From positions 620,001 through 684,000 of the forward strand of contig NC_089455.1 of the NCBI RefSeq assembly GCF_026210795.1: a stretch of 64,000 nt of DNA, read 5' to 3'. A program made the translations under genes and the position numbers. This DNA comes from Rhizophagus irregularis (lineage: Eukaryota; Glomeromycota; Glomeromycetes; Glomerales; Glomeraceae). The notes below the pieces were generated by a model. It was not told where the DNA came from. It made no database searches and was given only the letters and a program-made list of their open reading frames with translations. Below, in pieces: positions 33,761 to 48,077 of the stretch. Numbering within the stretch: position 1 is the first letter of the stretch; each line of letters starts with the position of its first letter.

Positions 33761-34375
33761 TTAAATTTGACATTGATTTAAAAAAAAACGAAATTGAGCT
33801 GAACCTGCTTCAAATTTATGGTTCTCTTTATCTTTACCCCCTGTCACCTTCCATTGAACAGTCATTTCTCCATTAACTAATGATTTTGTTTTAGATTTTT
33901 TTGCACTTTGTTCATAATTACTATTTTCAACCTCAGGCATATGCAAACGGACAAAGCTTAATTGCCCTCTTCCATAATTACGTTCTCCCCAATTTTCATC
34001 ATCCAAGATTTTTCCAACTTCTTCAAAGGCTTTTTCCCCCTTAAAACTACAAAAATAAGAAGACCCACATGGAGAATAACGAGTTATATGATTTTTAAAA
34101 ATACTAACAAAAGCATCTTCACTGCAATGTATTGAAAATACTTGTTTCCCAACAGCAGTGTGATGATTTTTAAGACGTTTTTGCAACTCTTTGATTATAG
34201 CTTTTTTTAAATGTGAAAGTTCGGAGTTTGGAACTGACCGAACGTGTGACGGAAGTGTATTGTAGGACACATGTTTTAGTGTTTCATGTCGTTGAAGTCC
34301 TGAGCGATTTTTAAACCCTTTTGCACGCCTTTTGCAAATAGAGCAATATAACTTAGTTGAATCTTGAGTAGACAT
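33761..34375 (-). CDS. C2H2-like zinc-finger protein, probably a transposon-linked accessory gene
   Basis: An intact 204-codon frame facing the degenerate transposase. Near the N-terminus is a zinc-finger-like motif YCSICKRRAKGFKNRSGLQR..H....H (Cys 11 and 14, His 29 and 34; the 14-residue loop is slightly long for C2H2). A helical basic region (KKAIIKELQKRLKNH) and a C-terminal domain with conserved-looking aromatics (HITRYSPCGSSYF, GRGQLSFVRLHMPEV) follow. The product is probably a DNA-binding protein. Its tail-to-tail position only about 160 bp from the transposase relic suggests both belonged to one element, but no terminal repeats were found to prove it. It is intact while its neighbour is heavily broken. 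Function is otherwise unknown. Confidence 0.6.
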   Translation of the reverse strand: MSTQDSTKLYCSICKRRAKGFKNRSGLQRHETLKHVSYNTLPSHVRSVPNSELSHLKKAIIKELQKRLKNHHTAVGKQVFSIHCSEDAFVSIFKNHITRYSPCGSSYFCSFKGEKAFEEVGKILDDENWGERNYGRGQLSFVRLHMPEVENSNYEQSAKKSKTKSLVNGEMTVQWKVTGGKDKENHKFEAGSAQFRFFLNQCQI

Positions 34376-36400
34376 GACTAAAAAAGAGAAATCTGTAAGT
34401 AAACAATAGCTAAAAAAAAAATAGAGAAAACTAATAAAACAAATTCATAAATTTAAAGAAAAATCAGCAGGTTTAGCCTGAAATATATACCAAGGTTAGT
34501 CAGATGGGTTGTGTAGTGGTCGGATGGGTTGAACGCGTTTTTTTCGTTAAGTTATTTTTGTTTAACGATTAGTTAGATGGAAAATTTTATTTAATAAAAT
34601 CTGTATATTCGCGTAATAATCATCATGAATATCGAACACATTGGTATTATGTAATGGGACAGATAAGGCAATTATATCAATTAAATTTAAATGAACTAAA
34701 CTCGCCCATATGTGATATTTGGTAGATCAGAATAGTGAGCAATTGCAGTTTTAAAAATATATTTCTTATATTAATTAGTTAAAATAGATGATATTTTACT
34801 TCTCAGGTTCTTTTAAAGCAACTAAAATTTTGGCTTTTAAAGCCTATCAAAATATTTTTAAGATGTTAATAAAAGAATTTAATTATCATTAGTTAAAGTG
34901 ATATTATATTGTAAAAATGCAATATTACATTTGACTTGAAATTTCAATTTTTATATAATTTAGGCCGGAATTACAATTTAGGCCGGAATTAACAAAAGTT
35001 CGGCCAGAATTATAAATTCGAAAATTGTTAATTAACCAGAAAAATAAATTGGGATTGATTTTAGAAAGGATACCAAAAATTTTACTAAATTAAACATAAT
35101 AAGTCAAATTAGATGTGACATGACCAATGACTGTTATATTAGATAATTAGATTCTTGCTATTATACTTCAGAAAATACATTTGTCAGTAAAATTGGTATA
35201 ATTTCAGAGTCAGATAAAGATGATTCTTCATTATATTGTTGAGAACTAGAGTTTCTAATCTGTATATACGTCCGAAAGGTTAGCTAAAGAATTAAAGGGC
35301 ATTTTGTGAAAATTAAATATTCTTAACCCTGTTTGGCAGAGTTGATGTATAATTATCCGTACTTTGTCCTTTTTTGAAAATCGATCGCTTTCATTTAAGT
35401 CTCGTTTTGAATTTGATTGATTAAATGAATATTTCACAATCATTTCAGATCCATGAAATCCACATAATGATTAATTGCCTCAGTAAAATTTTCCTTTTCT
35501 TATTCAGTCTCAATTCGATCAGCCTTAATAGCTAAGACCTCATTGAATCCTTCGAATTCTTGTGTAGCATTTTCTCCTTAATATCCTTATACATGATAAT
35601 TATAATTATCGACATTAAAGTAATAATTATACAGGTTTAAAAAATAAATTATATTTAAAATTTAATAATTATTAAAAAAAGGTTCATGAGAATAACTATT
35701 TTTAAGGCAAAATTTTAGAAATTTATATATATAAATATAAGTATAATTTATTAACGGATTATAGATTTATGAATCATTTTTATCGATGAATTTTGATTAT
35801 TTTGCTTATTAAATGATTATCGTAAATTTACAACAAAAATTTTTATTGATTGAGTGCTTAAAAATCACATTTTTTAGCATGTAAGACTAAAATAATAAAA
35901 TAGCCGTAATAGTAATCATACTATAAATTGTGAATATAACTGCTGAATCTTGGAATTTCAGCAATTTTCTACTAATTAGCAACGTAGCGCCTTTGGAATT
36001 TTTGAAACTCAAATAATAATTCACATACGGGTGATACATACTATTTTAACACCATCAATCATTATGATCAATATGATCCGATAATGATTGATGCAACTAA
36101 AATTAAGGCGTAGAATTAAAACAACGTCAATCAATGGTAATGGAATAAATATAAATTCAAACTTAAAATGAATGGGAAAATACGACCATTGGAGAAACAG
36201 TACAAAAAAATCAGAATAATCGGAGTTTGATTAATCAATACGTCATAAAAATAACGGTAATAATGGTGAATAAATAATAAATATTTATTAATAAGGATAT
36301 TTATTAATAAGGATAACATAGGATACATTTGATCATCCACGTGCAATTCTATTATTTTTCTTTTAAACATAATTTAATTTCTTTTACGTAATTTGACATA
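34376..36400. other. AT-rich intergenic, no gene
   Basis: No supported coding sequence. It contains a short tandem of AATTTAGGCCGGAATTA (about 34961-34990) and a duplicated TATTTATTAATAAGGATA (about 36281-36315). Minus-strand open stretches at 35255-35443 and 36131-36370 have skewed, unrecognisable content. Confidence 0.5.
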
Positions 36401-39400
36401 AATAAATCTTCATATGAAAAAAAAAAAAAGTTTACGAAAAAATATTTTCATATTTTAAATAATTTAACTTAATTTTATTTGAGGGAGTACGTATTTTATG
36501 GATATCTACGCGATGGGTTTATGTTTACTTATTATTACTTTAAATTACAAAAATTTTTTAAACCAATCATTTAAATAAAATTTACATAATCATCAAAAAA
36601 TATTTGAAAAATGTTTTGAAATGTTTTTAAAATGTTTGAAAATGTTTATTTTAATTATTCAATATTATAGGTTTAAATAATAAAGTATGATTTTTAAATT
36701 TGTTTGTTTATTTTATTTTATTTTATTTTTTTTTTCGAAAGAATTTTTATTCTATTGCATCATTTCTATTGCATCATTCCTATTGCATCATTCTATTTTA
36801 TCATTCTACATAAAAGATAATTGAATTAACTATCGTAACGTTTCATCTTTTCATGTGGTAATCAAACATACTTATTTTTTTAAAAAAATAATATAAGAAT
36901 TTATCGTAAAAAGAATTAAGATTTTTTTTTTGTTCTTTGTTTACTATTTATACTTATACTACTTATTATACATTAACCAATAAAAATCTTTTTTCCTTTT
37001 CGGTTAAAAAGGAGTTCTTTTTAATTTAATACAAAGAAAAATCATTGGAGATTTTTTGAAAGTCATATTGAACAAATTTATTAAAATAGAAGTATTTAGA
37101 AGTGTAGAACAATATTTTTAAATTTTTATTGGTTATGAAGATTTTTATATATATATTTTAATATAAGTAATCCGTATATATATATATATTTTAAATATGT
37201 AATATATATTATTATTTTTTTTATTTTATAATATACTTTGTTTTGAAACATTAATTTAAAAAAATTAAAAACCCATATTTTTTTTTTTTTACAGTATATT
37301 TTTTGGAATGTGGTAAATGACAGAAAAAAGAAACTAGAATCACGTGCAAATCATTAATTATGGAATGTTACACCGAGGGGATCCTCCAACAGTTCAACAC
37401 GAGGGTAAAAAGACTGGTAAAAGTAAAAAAATCTATCAAATAAGTAAACAAACCATGAGAAAGTTTAACATGAGGAATTTAGCACGAGTTCACTCTTTTA
37501 TTATATGAAAAAAGAGAAAAAGAAGTCACGAGTACAAGTCATGGGAATAATTATGCCACGAGGCTAAAAAAAAAAAAAATATTCCGATCGATCAACGATT
37601 TTTCCGATAAATCGGGATGGCGTTATTTATTATTATTCGTTACTCGGGAATCTCGGGGTTACAGGATAAACCGCGAAGGATATTCCCTTTTAATGTTTCA
37701 CTTTTCCTATTATAAAATAAAGAAAACGGTATTTTTTTCTTTGTGAATAAAAAAAAAAAAACAAAAACAAAACAAAAATGCAGTTTTCTTTTTAGTTTGA
37801 AAAAAAAAAATTAAAATTTTTTCCATCAAAAGTCAATTTAGATTAGATTTTTTTTTTTGACGCCCAAAAATAAAATGTGTTGTATATAATAAAAAGTTCT
37901 AGTCTCTTTTACAAGACCCGGTGGAGTCCGAAATAATACTTCCGGAACTTCTTACCGATTTATATTAGTGATGTGATACAACATCGGTATTTTACTTCCA
38001 TCGTGATATTTGTCAAATCAGAAAATAGCAACATCCATTTTTGTTTGTTTATTAAAGTTTGTTCCTATTACTTTTTTTTACAATTGATTGATTTATTTCA
38101 TCACGCGGTAGTTGGATAAATATTTAATATTTAGATGATTTTCAGACAGAAAATAGACATTCAAAAAAAAAAAAGAGATTGATCATGAGGTTTAAGTCAC
38201 GCGCATAGCCGTGCGCAGCAAAATTTTACTTAGCCACCCGGAACATCTAATAGGAAAAGAAAAATTTAGGTAATATTCAACTTTTTTCAACTCCGATATA
38301 AAATAATCTTCATATGAACATCTTTTTTTTTTTTGATGATGATGATGATGAAATAAAATCTATTGTTTCTTTTTATTGATGAAATACGTATTTGTTTTTA
38401 TTAAGGGGGCGAAGGAAAAAAGATTATTTAATATATTTTGTCATCAATCTACGAAAGTATTTGATATTTGATATGTAATTAGGTAATTCAGAAAAAAGAA
38501 TATATAAAGAATATAAAATATAATTACATATATAAATAAATATATATATACATATATTATATATATATTATATTTCTTTATTTAGATAATTAATTTTACG
38601 GAGTTCTTATAAAGTCCTGTCAATCATAATGAAAAGGACTTTATTGTGTCGAATTTATTTGAAAGATTTTTTTTTTTTTAAGTTTTAACTCCTGTAGATG
38701 AATATCTTAATGTCTCAATGTTTACAATGTTTACATAAAAAGGGAACGAATAATATCCGAACAAGATTGAATGTATAGAAATGAGTATAATATGTACACA
38801 TAATAATAATATCAAGTATATATTATGTATTATAAAAAATATATATAGATAAATAAATATTATATTTTATAATGTATATTTTTTTTAAATACCTATTTTT
38901 ACACTTTTTTTTTTTTCAATACACTTTTTTAAGACAAGAGTTTCATTAGTTTCATTAGTTTTCATTGCTTTTACTTTCTTTGTAATTTAATAATATCATG
39001 TATCAAATATAAATAACAAAATCATACAAAGTAAATATGATACGTTTTAAGCGCGTTCACATGAATTTTTTTCAATGTTTTCTTTTGACAATAGAATCTT
39101 TTTTTTTTTATAATGATCCATTAAAAAGGGTCACGTACAATAGAATGAAATTAATTCATTAACCTAAAATCTATAATTAAAAAATTTCACACCGATATTT
39201 TAACAAGCAGAAAATGGAAAAAAAACAGTGTTTCCTATAAAAGGAAATTAGAAATAAAATATTAATTTTTTTTTTAAAAAATAAAATTATAAAATAATTT
39301 GATTTTTCATATTTGTACAATCTTTTAGTTAAAATCACCGAGTTAGAACTGAGTCAAAATAAGTCAAATAACAAATTTGGTAAAATAATTTTTGAAATTT

Positions 39401-42400
39401 AAATTCAAATACAAAGGCAGTGCCACACTCGTGACTATAATAAAAAGTGTAATTATTTATTACTCATATGATTTACTGATAAAAAAAAAAATTACCATTA
39501 ATAATAGAGTCAGATGATTTGAAAGTAAAAATTGCAAACCCGTGATTAAAAGATAATAATCATATGAAAGGTGAGCCATTCGGTTTAATCCGAAAATAAT
39601 TCAAATTTTTCCCATTTCGTCAATTTCGTCCTCACTTAATAATTCTTTTATTCTTACAATCTTTACCTCAAACATACAAAATTTTCCTCCTTAAGTAGTC
39701 ATTTGACCCAATAATATTATTATTATTTTTTTTTATAGTGAACAGCTGAACATTTTTCAAAAGAAGAAAATTGTTATCAAATCAATCAATATGGCTTAGA
39801 CGAAGTGGACATAAAATTCTTAAATTCTTTTATCAAAATTTTCTACGATTTAAACAGGTTTTTCGAATGATAAAATAATACATTTATAAATACATTTGGA
39901 TTAATTAATTTATTGGCCTAATTTTATTAACCAACCATAATTTCATTTGTTTACACGTTAAACATTTTTTGATTTTCCTTTGAATTTTTAAAGTTTTTTT
40001 TTTTTATCTACAGCAAATCATTCCCCAGATTTTATTATATGGTAACAAAAAAAATTTCACAAGGGAAAGCCTCAAAAAATTTTAATACATATATAGAATT
40101 TGAATTTTAGCGGGGGCGTGCGATTTACTGCGTTTTATTTGAAAAAAAAAAAACCTGAATTTTTACAAGTTTTTTTTATTATTATTGTCATGATGAAAAA
40201 AAAATGATTTGTTTGATATCAAAAAAAAAAAATAATATTTGTTCAGGAAATCAGGGGGAAGAAGTTCCCGCGCAAAGTGGAGTAAAAGGTACCTTGAATA
40301 ATAAATTTGTAAATAAATGCATTTGAAATTTTTTTTATTGTTCGAAATTGGTGAATGAACGCAGTAAAATTATTATTATTAAGGAAATTTTTCGCTTGAC
40401 ATTTTTTTTTTTAAAAAAAAATTATGAATAAACAAACCAAATTAAGAAATCAAATCAAGCCTTTTTGCATAACTGTGGTAATGTTACAAATGTAACAAAA
40501 ACGGTCATTTTTTAATAGTAATATCCGAGATTCGTGGCGTTATCGGTATCATTACCTAAAAGGTCACTTTTGAGTTGTTTGACACAACAATACAATATAA
40601 TAAATAATACCTCGTGAAAATTTCATTTTTGAAACTAATACAAATTTCGTTAAAAAATTATATATTTTTCTTAATATCCTTATTACATTCTTTACTCTTA
40701 TTATTTCTCATTGTTTTTTTTTTATCTTTTATCAATATAATTTTATCAAATATATTATTTTTTTATCTTTTTAAATCATCAAATATTAATGATAAGATAA
40801 TTGGGAAATACAATGAGATTTTTGAGTTTTTGATAGATTTTTTTTTAACCCTGATATTACTTATTTACTTTATTTACCGTAAAAAATACTTTTACAATTG
40901 ATTTTTATTCTATAAATAGATTAAATAATAATCTAAGGTTTCATATTATTATTATAGAAAATAACAAGAAAGGGTTTGAAATAATTGAATACTTTGTTAT
41001 TCTTCTTAAAGAAAGAAATTTTTTGAATGTAAAAAAAAATAATAATTGTTTGGACTTTGAAACGCATGAAAAAATTAAAAAATTATTCTTGGCAAATTTC
41101 AAGTTTTTTTTTTTTTTATTCCCTTCATATTTATTTTATTTTTTTTTTTACACATGACCCTAACGAATGACCTTTTTTATTATTTTACCTAATTTTGTCA
41201 AAGATAACGTAATAAAAAGTAACAACGAAGGAAAATTATTTTTCATTCAGCAAATACCAAATTTTAACGGACCATTCATGATATAATAACTCCGTAATAA
41301 AAAAAAAAATTTCTTGGTCAGCTGGTATAATCATATAATCATATAATCATATAATCATATATCATATAATCAAAAGATACCATTTACTACATTTTAAAGA
41401 GCAAATCATATCTCACATTTCGTTACACTCGAAAATCCTTTTATAAATATTGTAAGAGTCTTGTGAGGTCTTAACTCTGAACTTTTGAGGATAATGTTAA
41501 AATATGTACTAAACCATACTAACCAATTTTTTGTTTATTTTTGACTCTGGAACCATCATGTTCGGTTTCACTAAATATTCGGTTTCACTAAATATAAATA
41601 GAATGTCAAAAAGTTCAATGCTCAACAATTTCCTTGTTGTACGAAAAAAAATCTGTTGAAGGGCTGAACGGATGACCCTTAGATTAACGATGAGTGAAAT
41701 AGTGAAATCATATAAACTTTTCCTGAATAGTTTTTGTATATAATTTTTCAGATGAAAAATGGCGAAAATGGCGAAAATGACGAAAATGGGAGAATTGTTA
41801 TCATTTGAATTATTTGAAATCATTTGAATTATTGGAATCCCGGAATATGTCCATCTTTTTTTGATCCTGACATCGTGAATATCTATGTGGGTCAATAATA
41901 AAGTAATGTGATACAGACCATTAAAGTATTTAAGTGACAGTAAAAGATAATAAAGTATCGGACTATCAGTTATATTTGACTTGTAATCGGTTAAAAGTTT
42001 TAATAATATTGACAAAAAAGAAAGAAAGAAAAAGGAAAAAAAATTTTTAATTTGTTCTTGTCAGAAACTTCCTTATTTAAAATGTGATTAACCAAAACAT
42101 TTTATATTTTTGCTTCATTATTTGTTACAAAAAAAATTGATAAAAACCAATCAAAAATTTATTTCATTGAACCTTATTACATATTTGTTTACACGTGATT
42201 TACCAAAAAAATATATATATACAGTTTATATGTAATAAAATTGAATATAGTATTTCTTAAAAGGTTCAATTTTATAAGGAGGGGGAAAAACTTGAAATGG
42301 GCGTTATTTTTGCTATTTGATAATTTGAATATAATTATTGTTTAATTATTGTTTAAAAAAATTGAAAAAAGTTATTGTGAAAAAGCAAGTGTTTTTTTTT

Positions 42401-44639
42401 TTAATTTGTTTTAATTTGTCAATTATTTCCAAAAAAAAATTTCAAATTTTAATTTTATTTTTTTTTAATATCAGATCATACATATCATGTTTTAATATTA
42501 TTATTACATTTATTATTATTACAATTTTTTTCAGGTTTAATATTATTAATATTATTTCAGGTTTGATATTATTTCAGGTTTAATATTATTTCAAGTTTAA
42601 TATTATTTCAGGTTTTAATTTTGAAAAAATGGTTTTAATTTGCTTTTAAAATAAAGTTTTAATTTGCTTTTAAAAAAAAAAATGTTTTTAATTTGGTCTA
42701 AAAAAAAAAAAAGTTTTAATTTGGTCTAAAAAATAAAATAAAAATAATTTAATACATATTTCATATTTTATTACATACATAAACCACATAAACCAGATAC
42801 ATGAAATCAATACATGAAATAAAATCATTATATAATTACATATTTGTAAATCTATAAAAGGAATTAATGATTTCGTTATATCATTCGTAATTTTCGTAAT
42901 CTTCATAATCATCATAATTTTATATCATTTATATCCATTCATTGTAAGTAGCTATATATATGCTTATTGTATTATTATACATAGTTTATTGTATATATAT
43001 TTTTTTTTTATTGTATATTTTTTTTAACCTTTTCATTTATTTATTAAAAAAAAAAAAATTCGGATTCGGATTCGGATTCGGTATTGAATTAATAAAGTGA
43101 TAATCCAAGATGGAAATATATAAACCCGAAAAAAAAATTTTTTTTTAAAAAATAAACAAGTTTTATAAAAAAAAATTACAATAATTTTAATATTAAAATA
43201 TTAAAAATATTAAAAAAAAAAGTGGTTTATTTATGATTGTTACACGATGTGAAATGAATATTCAAAATTCAAAAAAGTAGTCAAGCCCTATCATATGAGC
43301 TTATGTGTAACTATTTCAATGTACTTGCAAAAAATTATCATGTGTAAATAAAATAATTATCCCTGATAAGAGAATGGATAAGAGAATGGGCTGAAGAAAA
43401 AAAAATAATAATAATAATAATAAAAAAAATTAAAAAAACGTGTAAAAAAAAAAATATGTAAATGTACGAAAATTTTTTTTTTGACATTGTTCTTTATATT
43501 TCATAAAGCATGATGATGATTTTCTTTTTTTTCTTTATGAAAATAAAATATGAAAAATGAAATGCATTGAGAGAACAATAAGAAGAAGAAGAAAAAAAAA
43601 ATTTTAATGAATTGTTTAAAAATTTTTTATCGGATGATACCTTCTGGGGCATACGATCTTCTGGGGCATGTAGTATATTGAAAAAAAAAGGTGCGTTAAT
43701 TTTCCGCAATTGTGCAATTCAGTTGTGACAAATTCAGTTGTTGAATTGAGTTTATTTTTGCCATTATGAAATCTATGCGCGTATTTTTCTCCGTGTTAAA
43801 ATTTTTTTTTTTTTTCGGATCAATATATTATTTTAGATGTAAATATTTTTTAGATGTAAGGGGAATTATTATTTTTGTTTAATAATAAAAAATTCCCTTC
43901 ACGCCCAATAAAACTTGTGATAAAACAAATAATTCGGCAAAAAAAAAAAAAAAAAGATAAAAAAAAAGATAAATAAAAGATAAATAAAAGATAAAAATTG
44001 ATAAAAATTGATAAATGTTTCGAAAATTTCCCCTAAATGTGTACTTCTAAAAGAATTTCGATCCAATAAATGTTTACATCTTTATGACCTAGTTTTTTTT
44101 TTATCTTAAAACTTAGTTTTTATTCAATGATAAGATGAGAAATTTATTTATTTGAAATCAAAAATTTCCTAAACTAGTCTTTTCTTTCTCTCTTTTTTTT
44201 TATTTATTTTAATCATTGGTTTATGCATAATAAAAAAAAACGCCCATGATTTTTCCTCTCAGTAAATCGTAAATGGGTAATGGGTAATGCAACTTATGCA
44301 TGTTATGCAATGTAAGTTGTAGTTCATTTCTCAAAGAAATAATTTTCCGGATTTTTGTTTGAAAAATATATTTTTAATTTCTTAAAATAAACAAAATAAT
44401 CAAAAATCAAAAAATCAGGGGAAAAGAAATAAGAAAACCATCATTTCTTTTTTTTAAAAAAAAAATCTAAATCTAAAATAAACCGTTTTTTTTTTTCGCA
44501 CTAAAATTTTTTCATCATTACCTAATCATTTCGCAATACTTTTATCATAAATTCATAATTTTGACAGATTACTAGATTTACATTAGATAAAATGTAAATC
44601 TATATCACTATACTATACCTCTATACGTGGACTATACAT

Positions 44640-44815
44640 GTGGACTATACATACTAAAAACACTAAATATACTAAAAACACTAAATATACTAAAAACACT
44701 AAATATACTATAACATACTAAATCATACTAAATCATACTAAAATATACTAAAATAAACTAAAATAAACTAAAATAAACTAAAATAAACTAAAATAAAATA
44801 TACTAGAATAACTTT
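44640..44815. repeat. ACTAAA-based minisatellite
   Basis: Tandem ACTAAATATACTAAAAAC units grading into ACTAAAATAA units. Confidence 0.85.
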
Positions 44816-45049
44816 TTTTAATAATAAATTTACTAAAATAAATCTAAATGGTATTTTAGGCAATTCATTTTAATACTTTTTTGGTTTTATCATTTTTTTT
44901 TACGAAAAAAAAAAAATGTATATATATAAAATATGAAAAAGATAAAAGTTTGTAATTTTAATCTGTTATAAAAATCCAAAATATTTTTTGTTACACGGCA
45001 TGTTTTTTTAACCGTCGTACGTGTCGTACGTGATGTTGTGAAAGTAAAT

Positions 45050-45240
45050 CCAAAGTAATACAGTATTACAGTTAATTCAAAGTAATCCAAAGTTAATCCA
45101 AAGTAATACAGTATTACAGTTAATTCAAAGTAATCAAAAGTAATACAAAAGTAATACAAAGTAAACCCCAAAGTAATACAATGTTAATTCAAAGTAATAT
45201 AAAGTAATTCAAAAAGTAATTTAAAGTAATACCATAAAAA
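45050..45240. repeat. AAAGTAAT-based minisatellite
   Basis: Interspersed units of AAAGTAAT and AAAGTTAATCC, including two copies of the block AAAGTAATACAGTATTACAG. Confidence 0.85.
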
Positions 45241-47050
45241 AAAATAATAAATAATAAATTAAAGTTTAATCATTATTCATTATATATTTATATACATATT
45301 AAAATTTTTTGATTTTCTATACGAAAGTTAATAGTTACTGGGATCAAGATTGATCTTTTTTCGTAAAAATGAAAGAAAAAATTGGGCGTAAAAAAGCTTT
45401 TCAATGATATTTGTCTCACTTTGATATGATTTATAACAAGTATAATAACAAGTTTCATAATTTTAGGTTTAAGTTAGAGGAACTGCGGTAGAGACAGTAG
45501 AGTGGGATTGTAGGAACGTAGGACGTGATAAAATGTGACAAATAATAAAAGAGACGGTATAGTAGAATGTGACAAATAATAAGTATAGCAGTAAGTGACA
45601 AATAATAAGTATTGTAGTATGTGAATAATAATAAAATAATAAAAATATAATAAATATAATATAATAATGAATATAATATTAAAATAATAAATGATAAAGT
45701 ATAAAGTTATGGTCATACAAAAAACGTGTTTATCACGTACGTTACGTTTTTCATATGCAAAGTGTCATAAATATGCGGAACGCATTAATTTTCAAAGCAC
45801 GAGACAACCATGTGACATCATGAATGCGCACAAAAATGAAACTGGTTTGTTTTTTTCGGCCGGACCTTTGCAATTGTTCTTTTTTCGGTTCTTTAACGGA
45901 ACTTTTTTTTCAATATTTTCAATATTTTTCATATGAAAATTATTGATAGTCTGATACACATGATCATAAAATTAAGTGCTCTTGAAATACTAATCTTATT
46001 AATATTATTAATATTATTAATATGAAACATGTTCCCTTGAAAAAAAATAGCTAAAAATTTCCAAGAAAGAACTCTCGATAAACTGATAAACCAAATACGA
46101 ATTACAAAAGTTATAAAACAACAATGTAAACAATGTTAAAAAATGTTATCTATAATATAACGATTTCTTTTAATTTGTTCTCAAATAACTGTAATAAAAA
46201 CTTGTTTTACTATTTTAGTAGAAATTTACTATTTTAGTAGAATATTGTCTTTGTACTTTGTTTATGGTATCTTTATACAATAGGTTTAAAATCGAGTTAA
46301 AAAAAAAAAGACTAAAACACCCAAAAGGCAATAGTTCAAATCAGATGATCAAATCCACTAAACTAAAATTTGATCAAACTTACAAACTGAATTAAAATGA
46401 TTTAACGTTAATCAGTTAAACGTAAACTAAAACAATTAAAAAATATCTGTATTTGGAGGGAAATTTTAATTGGAAAAAAAAAAAAATTTTTTTTTTCCAT
46501 ACCAGGTTTCCCCACTCGAATCTAGATGGATCATCGACCGATCTGGTCCAATTTATTATTTATTCTGTATAAATTTGAATCTTCGTGATTCTCAAGAAAT
46601 TTCTTTTTTTTCTTATGACTTAAACCTTTTTTAAAGTAAAAGAAATTATTTTAATTAAAAATCAAAATTCTTGATTTTCTATGGACATTTCCCCGATACA
46701 TAAATCATGAAAATCTCGTGCTCTCTCGTATTGATTCGATTTATTAGGAAAATGAATAACTTAACAATCTTTACAATCTTGATGACATTCTGTTCAAATG
46801 ACATTCAGATGACATGGATGACATGTTTAAATTACCATATTTATTATGAATTATTCATTCGTATGACATGGTCAAATTGGTCAAATGGTCAAATGGGTGT
46901 CAAATGGGTCAAATGATGCAATTTAATACATTCATCTTTGCATAATCTACCAATTGGAGGTGTACTAAAGGTACTTGAGGGTACTTTTTGGTACATCCTT
47001 ACCATTTTATATTGTGAACCAATTCCGCTTTTTATTTCCTTATTTTATTC

Positions 47051-47147
47051 TTAAAATAAGCGGAGAAATTAAAATAAGCGGAGAACTTAAAATAAGCGGA
47101 GAAAGTTTTATTCTAAATAAGCATATTCTTAAAATAAGCGGAGAAAA
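47051..47147. repeat. AAAATAAGCGGAGAA repeats
   Basis: Four copies of AAAATAAGCGGAGAA, three nearly adjacent and one after a 33-bp gap, GC-richer than their surroundings. Confidence 0.85.
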
Positions 47148-47913
47148 TAACTTTAAAAGTAGTTATGCGTTTATTTTTATCTTTCAAGATTATAAACAAC
47201 ACGACATTGATAATTTGTCCTTTTATTTAAAAATAAAATATAATAAATTACTAAAGATAATATATACATAATACGTATACCGGTATACGTACATACGTTC
47301 CTTTTTTTTTTTCTCGTTACGTCATAACCAAATTCCTTTTTTAAAATATATTTATTTATTTATTTTAAAATTAGAAATTTTTATGTCCCTTTATTTCTGT
47401 CTAAATATCTATATATATACGGTAACATAATGTAATGCACGGTATGTAACGATGTATAATATAAATAAAAAATTTTTTTTTATTAAAAAAAATTAAAAAA
47501 AGAATTCAAAGAGTAAAATAAATAAATAAATAAAAAAAAAAAAAATATGATAATAAATAAATAAAATAAAATAAAATAAATAAATAAAATAAAATAAAAT
47601 TTTTGTTTTTTTTCTTGTTCACTTTTTTTAAATAAGAAAAATTTTTTTTTTTTTTTTTGTTCCTTCTGCTTTTTTGCTTTGCTTTTTGCTCGTTACAATT
47701 ATTACAATAAGAAAAGAAGAGGAAAAAATATTTTGTATTTGTATATTTATTTACCTATCCATTCTTATTTTGATTGGTCAATAAACATTGTAATATACTA
47801 ATAAACCGGTTTTTTTTTATTAAAAAAAAAATTTTTTTTTTATACCGATTTTTACCATTGATTTTAACGTTATATGAATGAATAAAATAAATATCCGGCA
47901 ATATAAAAAAAAA

Positions 47914-47944
<31 letters not shown>

Positions 47945-48037
47945 GTGAAAATCAATTTCTAACAATGAAACTGTAAACAATATAATATATATTATTAGCT
48001 GCATTTTTTTAGATAAAACTCATACGAAGTATATAAT

Positions 48038-48077
<40 letters not shown>

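Noticed and set aside
40614-42915. Several hydrophobic open frames that look like membrane proteins
   Set aside because: Phe/Leu/Ile/Tyr-rich translation is expected from T-rich DNA; no family motif, no splice pattern, homopolymer-driven.
45691-45936. Open frame in a less AT-rich patch
   Set aside because: Ends in poly-Phe from T-runs and has no recognisable domain; kept only as part of the desert description.
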